The notes beneath the pieces were generated by a model. It was not told the origin of the DNA and did no database searches. It worked only from the letters and a program-made list of their open reading frames with translations. From the NCBI GenBank assembly GCA_029204225.1, contig CM055104.1:54088965-54152964 (forward strand): 64,000 nucleotides of DNA, in the 5' to 3' direction. The DNA comes from Diphasiastrum complanatum (Eukaryota > Streptophyta > Lycopodiopsida > Lycopodiales > Lycopodiaceae). The translations under genes were made by a program, and so were the position numbers. Shown here piece after piece: positions 43,142 to 54,411 of this stretch. The first letter of the stretch is position 1. Every line of letters starts with the position of its first letter.

Positions 43142-43550
43142 TTGCACTTCTTCCGTACTTCACTTCCGTACTTCCTGTTTCCTATACCGTCTCACACCAT
43201 GCCTGCTGGAGATATGCATGAGCTATGGGGTGAGGTAGACCAAGACCCCGAGTTCGTTACGTCTGACGTTCGGTCTGGGACGCGTGGATGGACCAGTAGG
43301 TTTTGTCATGCTCGTTTTGTCAGCACTCTCACTAGGCTAAAAGGCCACCTCCTTGGTGCTGTCAAGGGTGATGGCGAACGCTTAGGCTCCCTCCCTTGCC
43401 CACACATGCCTGCTCAGGAGCGTTGTAGGCTCATTGACATATACGGAGCTCGATTGACGCAGGCCGGTATGTCACTAGATCTTGATGTATATGCAGTAGT
43501 GTCATCCACCCCATGGGATCCACTAGCTCCTCGTCCACCACCAACAATAG
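43142..43550 (+). pseudogene. Probable hAT transposase N-terminal fragment (BED-type finger)
   Basis: A 162-codon plus-strand frame; its last about 30 codons lie in unrelated gypsy sequence. The core RFCHARFVSTLTRLKGHLLG followed by GERLGSLPCPHMPAQ resembles the BED zinc finger of plant hAT transposases (C-x2-C, RxKxHL, CP.vP). The first finger Cys seems replaced by Ser (TSRFC). No catalytic core or dimerisation domain remains. The GC content is higher than in the neighbouring gypsy pieces. An alternative is a host gene captured from a BED family; the assignment rests on one motif only. Confidence 0.55.
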
Positions 43551-44040
43551 AAGAAAAATGGGGAATAGGATGTCAAAATGAAGAACCAAACCAAGGAAGA
43601 CACGAAGAGCATGGACATCATATGGAATAGGCCACACAAAAATCACCTGAATCTTTTATGGATCAAGGCGAAGATCATCAAAGATAACAAAACCAATAAA
43701 AGAAAACTTAGTAATAGCCAAAACACACTTAGAATGCTTGGCATACATGACATGTCTGACGAGGATGTGAAAAACATAACCCAAATGAATCATGTGTTCT
43801 TGTAAAGAAACAAGAATATCATCAAAGACCCTTATGAACTAGAATGGATACGGAAAGCAGACTTGTTATCATTAGCAGGACGAGGAGCCGACACATTAGG
43901 AGTGGAAGACTCAGCAAAATCCTCTAAGTTGTGAATATAGGAATACGGATCCTTGAGGTCCTCACCATCATTAGGAGGAGTAGCAAGATAGTATGGACAA
44001 GCTCGTGCAAAGTAATCAAGACTTCAACAATGAAAAAAAT
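43551..44040 (-). pseudogene. Gypsy RT and gag-knuckle scraps, minus strand
   Basis: Minus strand: VFDDILVSLQEHMIHL and YAKHSKCVLAITKFSFIGF (about 43835-43700), then VIFVWPIPYDVHALRVFLGL (about 43650-43590). To the right (44030-43850) LDYFARACPYYLATPPNDG resembles a zinc-knuckle tail. The region between gag and the RT active site is deleted. Confidence 0.65.
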
Positions 44041-46175
44041 TGTTGGGGATTAGATGACTACTTTGGCATGTCCTTCACATGTCCCGTTCGTTCTTCTACC
44101 TCTTCTATTAGTCCTATCCCTGTTAGTTCTTCTCCTTCCACTTTTCCTCCTGGACCATGCCCTTCTATTTTTCCTCGCCCTATTTTTGCCCATTGCTACT
44201 CACCTACTGAATTGTCTAGGATGCCTCTAACCATTCAAGGCTATAATGAGGAGTTAGATTTTGAGATTACCCGTTTCGCTCATTTCGATGTGGTGCTTGG
44301 AATATGTTGGCATGTGGCTAGAAAACTTGAGATACTCATGTATACGAGTTCCAGCACGATGGTAAGATTCAATCCTTGCGTGGAGGGCCTAATATGCCTC
44401 TAGGACCTTTGATCTCGACGACGCAACTGCGTAAGGTTCATTGTAAGTGTACGTATGTTTGTTTCTTGCATGATATGTCTAATTCTAATTGTGAATATGA
44501 TGTATGTCAAGAACAAACTAAGGATTTGGTTCCTTCACCACAATTATCAAAATTGGCGCATACGGGTATCAATTTCCTTGATGTTTTGATTCTGTTTAAC
44601 ACTGGGTCCTCACATAACGTTATTAACTCCGCTTTGATTAAAAGGCTAAGAGTGAGCAAACAACCATCCCAGTACCAGTCCTTGGAAAAGCAGATTTTCA
44701 CATCATTCCACTTACACATTATGATCGCATCTTGGGTGCTAGTTGGTTTGCCTCTTTGAGAGCAGTTACTTAGGATCTACAGTAGTAGGCCTTGACATTT
44801 TTTCATGATGGCACTAGACATGTACTTTCTGATATTGATTCTCGGCAGGATTACCACCTCCTTTCTGGAAAACCGCTTATGCGGAGCCTCCAGAAGGCCC
44901 TTGTGTAGCTCTTCTTCCCATTCAGCACTCCAGCCTATTGCGGATGCACCACCTTTGCCACAAGTGTTTTCTAAACTGTTGCGTGAATTTGAGCATGTTT
45001 TTAGTGAGCTGACTCAATTACCACCTTCACAAAATGTTAACCACCAAATTGACCTTGTGCCTTTTGCATCACCTCCTCCTTGTCCTCCATTTCGTATGTC
45101 TAGAGTTGAGAGCAGGAAGTCCAACGTCATGTGTCTGAATTATTACATCAAGGGCTTATTGTCCCTAGTCACAATCCTTTTAGTGCTCCTATTTTGCTTG
45201 CTGATAAGAAGAATTCCATTGAGACTGATGCTAGTTCTACAGGATAGGTGCTTTATTTCGTCAGTGCTAGTGTGTTATTGCATATGAGTCTAGACGTCTA
45301 CGTTCATATGAGCAGTGTTATATCATTCATGAGAAGGAGTTGCTTGCTATTATTTTTGCTTCGAAGAAATGGAGTCATTACCTTTACCATGTTCCTTTTG
45401 ACGTCCTTACCGATTACCAGTCTCTTAGTGATTTGTATATGCAAACGGATCTTAGTGATTGTCAATACCGTTCATAATCCTTCCATTTTAATATCCACTA
45501 TAAGCCTGGTAAAAGTAATGTTGTTATTGATGCAAGATTTCCATGATGGTATTTTTTCTAGTTTTCGTCCCTCCTCTCACCCTCACCAAGTCTATTCCCT
45601 TGTTAATCACCGTTTGTTTCATTTTAGGTCTTTGCGTATTCCCAACACTCTTGACATTCATCCTCGACTCCTTCTCGATGCCCATTCTTCCCCCGTTGGT
45701 GATCACTTTGGGTTTCAGAAGTCTTTTACATGTTTGAGAGGGTCTCATTTTCCCACCTCATTCATACTTGTGACTTCTGCCTTCATAACAAGAATTCCCC
45801 TGAAAAGCCCAACGGTCTCCTTCAAACTTGGCCTATCCCTTCCCGCCAATGGACTGACATCTCTGTGGACATCATTTTAGGTCTTCCTCGCACATCACGT
45901 GGTCATGATTCTTGTCCAGTGGTAGTTGATAGGTTTTCTAAGCAAGCTCATTTCATTCCAGTCAGACGTACTATTATGGCATAGCAGAGTGGTCGTATTT
46001 TTATTTCTAAGATTTTTCGCTTACATGGTTTTCCACGATCTATTATCATTGATCAGATACCAAGTTTACATCAGGTTTTTGGACAAAGCTTATTGCATAG
46101 TTGTCGCCATCGGCAGGTTCAATTTTTGGTACAGTGGGATGGCCGTCCTATGGAAACAGTTGCTTTCTACATAAG
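44041..46175 (+). pseudogene. P: mosaic gypsy copy with several internal deletions
   Basis: Plus strand. Ser/Pro gag linker of E type (SSSPSTFPPGPCPSIFPRP), then F-type protease (LDFEITRFAHFDVVLG; LILFNTGSSHNVINSALI with DTG changed to NTG), then E-type protease end (ADFHIIPLTHYDRILGASWF, about 44691-44750) and RT N-terminus (EVQRHVSELLHQGLIVPSHN), which jumps near 45210 into RNase H (IETDASSTG). Integrase keeps HSSPVGDHFGF, CDFCLHNKNS, RQWTDISVDIILGLPRT and VVDRFSKQAHFIPVRRT, and jumps near 46085 to RHRQVQFLVQWDGRPME of the chromodomain. The RT active site and the last two integrase catalytic positions are missing. Confidence 0.82.
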
Positions 46176-46185
46176 AAATGAATTA

Positions 46186-46430
46186 CAAAGCACCACTATA
46201 TATGGTGGATTCTAGGGCACTTGGCCTAGAAGCCTATTGGCCAATTCCTACCTCCCTCCCTATTTGAATTTGAAATTGCGGGGGAACCCACTTTTATTAA
46301 CTAACTTGACTATTAGGCCCTGCGAGATTTCATTCCCGCATTTTGGCCTAATGTCCTTTTATTAACTTCTAATTAATCAAATAACTATGTGATCATCGGG
46401 TTGGACTTACACACGTAGGGTGCCAAATCC
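46186..46430. repeat. Dispersed repeat R, second copy (inverse)
   Basis: Aligns with the reverse complement of 32304-32560. It begins right after copy P. The conserved words are listed at the first copy. Boundaries unproven. Confidence 0.5.
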
Positions 46431-46950
46431 CTCTCACTTATTAAATGCTATAGATCTAAGATCTAACTAAGAACTAGGTTTGCCTGGATATCCACAAACC
46501 CTCCAATAGTATCCCCCACCAAAACTGGTGGCACGACACCTCGCGAGAATTATTCATTTGGGGCTCTGATTTTCCTCACAGCGGATTTTGATGAGGTGAT
46601 GGACCACCTTCTCCAACCGCGGCTGATTTAAATCTAGATCATGTGGTAAAAAGCAATTATTGGCTCCTGACAACCAATTTGAAGTTGTCCATGTAACGAA
46701 TTTCTTCTCCCAAGTTCCACCTTGTCGGAATGGATGCGAGACAGGTCAAGTCTTGAGCATATACTGCAAATTGCCTAACCGTCAGATCTGGCAAGGTACG
46801 GTACTCATGTGCATAGCCTTGAAGAGCTCGATGGAAGTCCACTAATATACTCCAATTGTAAATCTAATGTATGACAGGCCAAATTGGGAGTATTTATAGT
46901 GATCGGATCTATGGGCACTCCACATTTCGCCCATTTATTCCTTCGTGGCA
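46431..46950. other. No recognisable gene
   Basis: Intergenic sequence, possibly the 3' region of the coiled-coil frame that lies to the right on the minus strand. Confidence 0.4.
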
Positions 46951-48420
46951 TTAGTACATATTCACCCGTAGTTGCCTTGGACTTGCCATATAACTACTGA
47001 TGGATTCCGGAGTTTTCTCAAAAACAATCTTTCGCCAACTAGGTTGTTCGCCTAAAGCTGTTAGCTTGTCCAACTCCTTGCCTTTTTCAATCTCTGAAGT
47101 TCGAAATTTTATCACCCAACCACCTCGGGAGGAATCATGTGGATGTTTGGCCAAAAATTCTTGGATCCCCTCCTCGACGGTGACCAATCGCTTGAAGGCT
47201 CTTTTGGCTGAAACTCTGCATGTTGATGACTCAGCTTCAGGTTGCAGTTGAAATATTTGAACATCTTCTATCTGCTCAGAAGATCCAACATCCATCAAAC
47301 CCTGACCCTGGTCAGCCTGCCCTTGATCTTGATCAAACCTTGGCGGCGAAAAAGCTGGCATAACCGGCATCTGGATCTGTGGAGTGGCTTGAAGTGCAGC
47401 AACAGCCTCTTGCTCATAATCCTTGATGATTTCTTTGGCCTTTGCTAATTCTTTCGTGGCCAGATGCTTATAGGAGTCAAATGTCGCCCGAAATCCCTCC
47501 AAGACTAGCTTGTAACTGGTCACCTTGTGGATTAGATAACTGATTTCATGCCACGATACGGGCTTGTCTACTACTAGTGTGTGAAGCAGACTGTCCCTTT
47601 CCACGGCCACCGTATCCAACTCCTTCAAAATTCTTTCTTTTTCTATGTGCGCCATGTTGAGCTGGCCCTGCAAGATTGGTATTTGCTTGTTCACTTCCAG
47701 GACGGCTTTGTCGACTTGTTCTTGGGTTGTAGTTAAATCCCCTTGCAGCTTAGCCACATAACTTCCAAAGCAGCTTCATTTCTTTGTGAAGTCTTAAGAT
47801 CAGCTGCTGATTGTTGCTCATGTTGCCTTGCGATTTGCAACTCCTTATTGACCTGGATAAGCTTTTGAGCCATCCGCTTTTCCACTCACGCCTTCCACTC
47901 TATCATTTTCTAGATCAGTGTTTCAAGATGTCCATGGATGCCCAACACATCTCCAAAATCAAGAGAAATAGCAGTTACGATAGATCCAGTAGTAGGTCCT
48001 GCACTAGGTGCAGCTTGTGATGAACTGGCCTGAAGTATTGCCTACGAATCTTCTTCTTCAAAACCTTCTGGCACCGTAGCATCAAAAATCTTTGGCTATC
48101 AAGTGTCAGGAAGGATCGGCAATGAATCTAGAAGTTGAAAGCTAGCTTGTTGAACTGCTAGTTGTTCCTGTTGTGCTACTTGGTCTCATTCAAAGTCTTC
48201 CATCTAATTGAATCCCGCGGCATAGAAAAGAGGAGGATTGGATGGGATGACAAACTGGATATTTGTCTCCAGGGGGTTGGAATCAGCCAATAGTAACAGA
48301 AGGCACAATGGAGGAATCGGAGACGAGGGTAATTGCAGAGGCTGAGGGGATGGGAAGGTCGGAGTGGGTGGAAGCAGCTAAAGTTTGCGCAGCTGGCGGT
48401 GGTGGTTGAGTTTGCCATCG
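46951..48420 (-). pseudogene. Coiled-coil protein remnant of unknown family
   Basis: A minus-strand frame of 268 codons (47757-46951, opened by GTG, no ATG at this point) has a strongly heptad-like Gln/Lys/Glu-rich first half (TTTQEQVDKAVLEVNKQIPI, ERILKELDTVAVERDSLLHT), an Ala/Pro linker and a basic-acidic C-terminus (RAFKRLVTVEEGIQEFLAKH). Upstream, after a frameshift at about 47758-47762, the coiled coil continues (MAQKLIQVNKELQIARQHEQ) to about 47890, and a Pro/Ala/Ser-rich frame runs to 48420. I do not recognise it. It could be a retrotransposon gag-like or accessory ORF, or a host-gene fragment. Its base composition is more coding-like than the surroundings. Confidence 0.55.
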
Positions 48421-48481
48421 GGCCGCTAGAGGCGAGTTGGGAGAAACAATCTCGCTGCGAACCCTTCGACGACTCTGGGAG

Positions 48482-48950
48482 TGTTACAACTCCCTAGGAT
48501 CATCGACTGCCTTGAAGGTTCAGCACACCCCATACCAGTGACGACGCACCGTAACCGCCCAACCGTAGGGTCACAACCGACCCACCCCCATGCCCTGGAG
48601 CAATCGACATAATCATGCCCGGTCAAGCCTCCTACAATAACTGGCGTCCCATCCCACCAGCCATCGCACTCGGCTTTCCCTAGCACACATCTCCTGGCCT
48701 GGAGATACATCCTGGCTAATGCACGTGCTCTCCATCCACCAATTCCCGGGTAGACTAAGTGAATGGAAAGAGGGAAACCCCACCACTATATAGGCATAGC
48801 ACAATGGATCCCATCAAGCACGGTCCTGCCGGCGACACGTGACCACCTAGGATGGTGACGCGTGGCACCTAGACATGTTGATAACTCCAATCCTGCGTCA
48901 TGCCCCTTGAGAGGCCGTCGCTGAAGGGCGTACCGTTATGGTACATAACA
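48482..48950 (-). repeat. 3' LTR of gypsy G
   Basis: 469 bp. On the minus strand it runs TGTTATGTACC to GTTGTAACA and directly follows a purine tract GGGGGGGGAGAA. CCTATATAGTGG near 48790 is the likely TATA region. GC-rich compared with the other LTRs. No second copy is found in the window. Confidence 0.83.
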
Positions 48951-48977
48951 TTCTCCCCCCCCGTAAAGAACTTCCTT

Positions 48978-50177
48978 CTATGGGAAAAAACCAGGGAATC
49001 TAAGTTTTAAATCATCTTCCTTCTCCCAGGTGTCCTCATCATCTGGCCTACCTTTCCAATGAATCAGATGTTCAGAAATCAAACGATTTCTCAGCTGATG
49101 TTGTCGAGTGTCCATGATCCTTTCCGGTTCATGGGATACAAAAGCAGTCAAATCCTCCAATAGAACTAGATCATCTGTGAGAATCAGGTCATCTTTCCCA
49201 CCAAGTCGTTCCTTTAAACGACTAACATGGAATACAAGATGAACCTTAGATTATCTAAGACTGTACGCAAATGCGCTTCGTGCTCCTCAAGAGTCTTACT
49301 GTAGATCAGTATGTCATCTAAAAATACCATGAGAAACTTCTCCAGATATGGACGAAGAATATCGTTCATCATCTGTTGGAAGGTTGTCGGGGCATTAGTT
49401 AGACCAAAGGGTAAAAGTAAAAATTCATAATGGCCATACCTAGTACGAAAACCAGTATTGGAAACATCCCCCTCATGTATTCTAATTTGATGGTACCCTG
49501 ACCTAAGGTCCAATTTGGTGAAATATTTAGCACCATTCAATCGGTCCATTAAGTCGTCCATCCGAGGCAAGGGATAGCGGTTCTTAATTGTCATTTTATG
49601 AAGCTTTTTGTAATTGACACAAAGACGAATACCACCGTCTTTCTTGCCGGTTAGCAAAACAGGAGCTCCCTAAGAGGATTTACTAGGCCGAATATGGCCT
49701 CTACGTAACAACTCCTTAAGTTGACTAGCAACTTCATCTTCTTCGTTCGGGCTCATCCTGTAGGGAAAAAGCGATACAGGAGAGCTGTCGGGAAGGAAAT
49801 CGATGTGATGGTCTACACCCCGTGAGGGGGGGAGACCCTCAGGCAACTGCTCAGGGAATATATCATTATATTCCTCCCTAGGTCTCTTAAAGATTTTGCC
49901 CTCAGGCGAAGATTCTAAATTATCATCAGTAAAAGACAATGCTCTAGGGAAAGACAATACATCAACATTGACATTATGAGTACTAAAAGCATCTATGTAA
50001 GATTCATCTTTCAGATAACATAAATACGAAAAATACTCAGAATTCAAAATATATTCATTCGCTTCATGAGCAGTTACAAAAGGTAGATCTGGCTCATCGT
50101 CTGTAAGACAAGCCAATGAGTCATTATGCAAGAAAGAAATACAATGAGATACATAGTCTTTCTTTAAGGACTCATTC
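48978..50177 (-). pseudogene. Gypsy G: RT joined to chromodomain
   Basis: Minus strand: a pre-RT region (50200-49670) with GVDHHIDFLPDSSPVSLFPY, RT with [54 protein letters not shown] and catalytic [20 protein letters not shown] (49657-49260). Near 49235 the frame jumps to the integrase C-terminal block [19 protein letters not shown] and the chromodomain (LIHWKGRPDDEDTWEKEDDL, 49160-48978). RNase H and the integrase core are therefore deleted. One stop near 49668 between the two RT frames. A chromovirus-type gypsy distinct from A/E and F. Confidence 0.87.
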
Positions 50178-50645
50178 CTAGCATAAAACCACTCCTTCAC
50201 CGACCATGCGCTCCTTGCCCTTTTTGAAAGAAGGGCCCGCAGAGGATTTGTCTTTGGCTTCGGGCTTTGGTTGCTCTTTGCGGATTATCGTGTGCGTATC
50301 GTCGAAAATCCGAGCGAAACGCACGGCATCCTCTAAGGACTGTGGCTGAATACGGCGTACCTCCAACTGATATTCCTTGGGCAAGCCCAAAATGAAATGC
50401 AGCTTAAGGAGTACCCCGTATATGCGATTAAAAAACCGTGAAGCAGCCTCTTGGAAGTCTTGCAAGTAGACGTCCAAGGGCTTCGTCCTCGTTTGCAACG
50501 TGGCAAATCGACGATAATATTCAAAATCATCTAGGACAGGCATAAAGGGGCTAGCTAAAGCCATGATGTCTGTCTCAATAGGAACATCACGCTTGATGAG
50601 GTCTTTGGGTGATGCAAAGGTGTCGGTGTCAGTCGAAGAAGACAT
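50178..50645 (-). pseudogene. Gypsy G gag
   Basis: Start ATG at 50645 (MSSSTDTDTFASPKDLIKRD) is preferred to an upstream ATG because the N-terminus then fits a plant gypsy gag. Core: FEYYRRFATLQTRTKPLDVY, LQDFQEAASRFFNRIYG, LHFILGLPKEYQLEVRRIQP, LEDAVRFARIFDD. A Lys-rich linker follows (PKPEAKDKSSAGPSFKKGKE) and the frame ends; the zinc knuckle and protease are missing before the RT frame begins at about 50200. Gag would form the particle shell. Confidence 0.8.
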
Positions 50646-51597
50646 GTTGGCAGTAAAACTGCGTACGAGTGTATGAAAGAAGGCTATTTGAAGGTTTTTA
50701 GAAGGCTTGGTCATGAGAAAAATCGGCAAGAGCTTCGCTAGCACTAGTGAGAAATGAATCGAATTGGGCCCTTCTACAGGCTAATTTGGAGGGTCTATTA
50801 GACAAAGTGTTGTTTTGGCTAATTAGTTCTGAACAAAAATTGTCAGGCATCTTCAGTATTGTGAAAATAGCTTCCAAAAAACTCGGCGAAGGTTCCTGGC
50901 CAATGGTGGAGCTCGGGGAGGGTTCTATAATCTGGCGAAGGTTCAAGCAAAGGTTCTCCTCCGAGTTGATATTCTTGTAGAAAAGTAAACTTTCCATACA
51001 AAAGGTTATCAAAAACTTAGAGAATGTTCACTTGGCCCTCTATTTTTCAAAATTAACCTTCGTCGACTTGGTTGTGGTTAGATCTGGTCAAAGCTAGCTG
51101 CAGTAGAATAGGCGAGGGTTGATTTTCAATATTTTTTTATTTTTAGGGGTTTTTTCATTGTTTTTGGTTGTTTTTCTTCAGTTTCTGGAAATTGGCTGGG
51201 AAGTAACCTTGTCCCTTCAATTTGTAGCTACACTACATCAAGGCAATCTTGTCTGCAAGTCGGCGAAGGTTGGTTGCAAGGCAACATAAAGTTATTAATG
51301 TCCGATGAAGATTTTGCCCCCTTTTGTCTCCAAATTGCAGAAAATGAATGATATCTGTGGTTTCTCTGATTTCTTCATATACAAATGGATCTTAGGAATG
51401 GTGTTCTAACTAACCTTTCTTGCTCATCAATCTCACATAATTACAAGCAAGAAATCCACAAAAAAACATGAAAATTCATCCAAAACTAATCCTAAAATGC
51501 AACTTTAACACTATTATGCAAAAACCACAATGCTTACATGCAAGCTAACATCCATCCAAGCATCACAAACATGCTGAAAAAGAAAAATTGGCGTAGC
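50646..51597 (-). other. Leader of the G-type element
   Basis: Non-coding sequence between primer site and gag. The word CGGCGAAGGTT or close variants (GGCGAAGGTTC, GGCGAGGGTTG) recurs at about 50880, 50930, 51100 and 51260, so it may be a leader repeat. No gene. Confidence 0.5.
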
Positions 51598-51615
51598 TCC
51601 CCGGCAACGGTACCA
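51598..51615 (-). other. Primer binding site of tRNA-Asp type
   Basis: On the minus strand TGGTACCGTTGCCGGGGA; it is complementary to the 3' end of plant tRNA-Asp at all but one or two positions. It differs from the initiator-Met sites elsewhere in the window and fits a 5' element end reading leftward into gag G. The 3' LTR at 48482 does not resemble the sequence on the right, so linkage to G is not proven. Confidence 0.65.
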
Positions 51616-51933
51616 AAATTTTAGCGGGTCTTCCTATCCACCTTCAACCCTAGATCTACGCCCTTGCAAAGCTTCAAAAAAGGAAGAGGATTCTTTACAT
51701 TTCATGTGCAGATTCGTTCCCATGAGAGCAATAGCATATTTCAGATTCAACACATGCTTATTATTCAACATCTAACACTACGATCCGCTAACCGTAATCA
51801 CCAAGATCAAGCTTACGTTTCTCTCTCTCTTTTCTCTCACAAACAGCATGACAAGATTCAATCCAAAACAATTAGCAAATCCAAATAATAACAAGATCAT
51901 AAAAAAATATGAGAGATGGAGAACGAAAGAAAA
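51616..51933 (-). repeat. Probable 3' part of a 5' LTR, interrupted by K
   Basis: Sequence right of the tRNA-Asp site, containing CTCTCTCTCTTTTCTCTCAC and words shared with 32740-32930 in inverse orientation. It is cut at 51933 by element K. I cannot find its continuation after 54857. Confidence 0.4.
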
Positions 51934-52508
51934 TGTAGGAAATCAAAGTGCCAAGATCCTTCTAACATTCAATCTCCATATACAAGAAGAAGAAGAACAA
52001 CAAGAAGAAGAAGAGGGAGAGGGTTAGGCGCCCTCAAGGAGAGAGAAAGTAGTAGCAATGCTTGAAAGGGAATGAATCACAAATGAACAATGAGTACATA
52101 TAAATAGGCCTTCCAAGGGCCTAGACTCTTCCAAACTCTAAGTTCTAGAACCTTCCAAACCCACTACTAATTATAGGGCACCCCCAAAAGTCAAGATAGG
52201 GCCCCTTGATATAATTAGACTTTACTTAAAACCACGAGTTATTACTAGACCAAAATTGCTAATAGTTGCACCAAATTTTTTTTTTTTTTAAAAATGTTTG
52301 GAATTTTTTGGAAAATTTCATAAACGCGTTTCTGGACCGCGTTTCTGACCGCGATTCTGAAATGCATTTCAGAAGCGCGCTGCATCTATGGCTAAAACTA
52401 ACTTAGCATGGTCTAAATAATAAACCTAACCCATGGTTACACAAATTTCGACCTTTTGGGTCAAAGTAACCTATGGAAAACTAACATTATCATTTATTAT
52501 TTCTAACA
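51934..52508 (-). repeat. K 3' LTR with an internal insertion
   Basis: 575 bp. It is colinear with the 5' LTR except for roughly 130 extra bases at about 52258-52392 (T-run, then near-repeats of CGCGTTTCTG/CCGCGATTCTG and a TGCATTTCAGAAGCGCGC end). A (GAA)n tract lies at 51986-52016. Purine-rich AAGGAGAG precedes it on the minus strand (52509-52516). Confidence 0.9.
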
Positions 52509-53234
52509 CTCTCCTTAAATGATAATGTAAAAAACATAACATGACATGAAGTAGAATGGAAAAATTGCAACAAAATGCAAAATGTTGCTTGCTGCCCAAA
52601 ACTTCATGTAGCCAAAAAAAAACTCCAGCTCGAAGTAGTCGAAGTAGCCGAAATCTCAGCCCCAATCATGCCCGATGTAGAAGAGATGTAGAATACGAAG
52701 TGCAGTAGCATCAAGTCGAAGAGTGAAGACAAGCATGCTCCATCCAAAGTAGGTAACCAAAAAGCCAGCCACAAGCCGAAATATGGATTTGCAATCCATC
52801 AATGGTTCCCACATGATTCCATAAGTCTTCTTACCACAAGAAACATAAAAAAGAGTATGATACTCTTTTACCATCACATCCTCCTGAATCTTACTATCAA
52901 TGATCTGCTCACCAACACTAGGTAAGGCAAAACCATCCTCATAAGCATCAAAACAGGAAAATCAGCATAAGGTACTGATTTTGGTGAGCATGTGTGTTTC
53001 CTCCAAGGTAAAAAGATGCTTTGCTATCCCGCAAAGACTCGGACAGCCACAAGAGACTGTAGCATGTTGTCCAACAGCCACAAAATCACCAACACTTTGC
53101 TGTCCAAAGTGTTCCAAATGTGGACCTTGCTGTCCAAAAACCTTCCGCAGTTCCCGATGCACATTAGGATCTCACGATGTAACATAGGCTGAAAATGATC
53201 AATAAACCATGGCTAAATCTGTTGTCCACCATCT

Positions 53235-53633
53235 TCAAGAAAAAAACCGGCAGCTTGCCACTTTGAACACCCAAAAAATCCAACAACACGCCACTTTGAA
53301 CCAATGTACTAATTGACATGATTTTTTCCCCTCCTCCATTAGTACAAAATGGCTTTCCAAAACATTAACTTGAGAAGCTTGCTCATAAAGTTCTTCGCTA
53401 ATGCATCCATCATTTGCAACAAATGGCTCAAGAGAAGAAGAATGCTCTACCATACCAACATTCCGATGCAAACTTGTACTTGTAGAAAGACAATGATCAA
53501 ACTGAAAGAGCTTGATCATCATGTCGATGCCAAACCTCAGCTTGCAACTCCATGAAGAATAGTTGGTGCCATCCAACATATCTTCGCCTGAACAAGTACG
53601 AATTGCTCCTAAATCTCTTGCTATAAGAACCAA
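53235..53633 (-). pseudogene. K gag trace (copia type)
   Basis: A 132-codon minus-strand frame contains MLDGTNYSSWSCKLRFGIDM (53579-53520), the copia gag N-terminal signature (L-x-G-x-NY-x-x-W). The remainder shows no known motif. Probably a shortened gag remnant kept in a non-autonomous element. Confidence 0.6.
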
Positions 53634-54398
53634 CCAAGAAGATAAACTTTCTCAAACCCTAAATGTGCCCTAAAAGACACAAAAACCAGCAAGTATCAAA
53701 TCTGAAAAATCAGCACTGGAATGTGTCGAAACCACACATTAGATGGATGTAGGAACTCGCCCTCCTACAAGCCTTGTGTGCTGAAAATTTCAGCCTGAAA
53801 TTGCATTACAAACTCAAAAAACCAGCAAGCAAAGAATTAGGTAAGCCTCCAACAAAGCTTTTTCGAAACTCTTCTTTCTTGCCAAAAAGTGTGAACAATA
53901 CATACACGGATAGGGCTGTTGCAAACACCCTACAACTGGTAATATGCTGCCCAATTTTCAGCCTCGGAATGTGATTGGATCATCACAAAAATTAGCGCCT
54001 TCTTCCACACCTGGAAACAAGCAAAAAGAAGCGGATCCTCACTTTGTAAAATCAGCAAGGGTGCTGCAAAGGAGCAAATCTGAAAAATAGGGCAACAGCG
54101 GACCAACGGAAGTAGGATAAACCTACACGGATGTGGGCGACCTAAAAGCAGCCCCGAAGAAGATAATCAATGGCGCCTTCCTGCAACCTAAAAAATCAGC
54201 AAACAACAACCTGATTTTTGGGCGCCCAAAATCCCATTATCTCTTTTGATGTGTGGCGCCCTCCTGCAAAACGGAAAAGAGACAAAATTGAACGGATCTT
54301 CACTCCAAAAAATCAGCCAAGGTGCTGAATTTTTGTGATCCCTAAGTGAAGACGATCTCTTTTGGTAGGGCGCCCTAAATCAAGCATAGAAGATCCAT

Positions 54399-54411
54399 GG
54401 CTCTGATACCA
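54399..54411 (-). other. K primer binding site (initiator tRNA-Met)
   Basis: Minus strand TGGTATCAGAGCC directly abuts the 5' LTR end TTTCCTACA. Confidence 0.9.

Noticed and set aside
43142-43630. Complete small host zinc-finger gene
   Set aside because: The C-terminal part is antisense to a gypsy fragment, and the finger pattern is of hAT BED type, so a transposase scrap is more likely.
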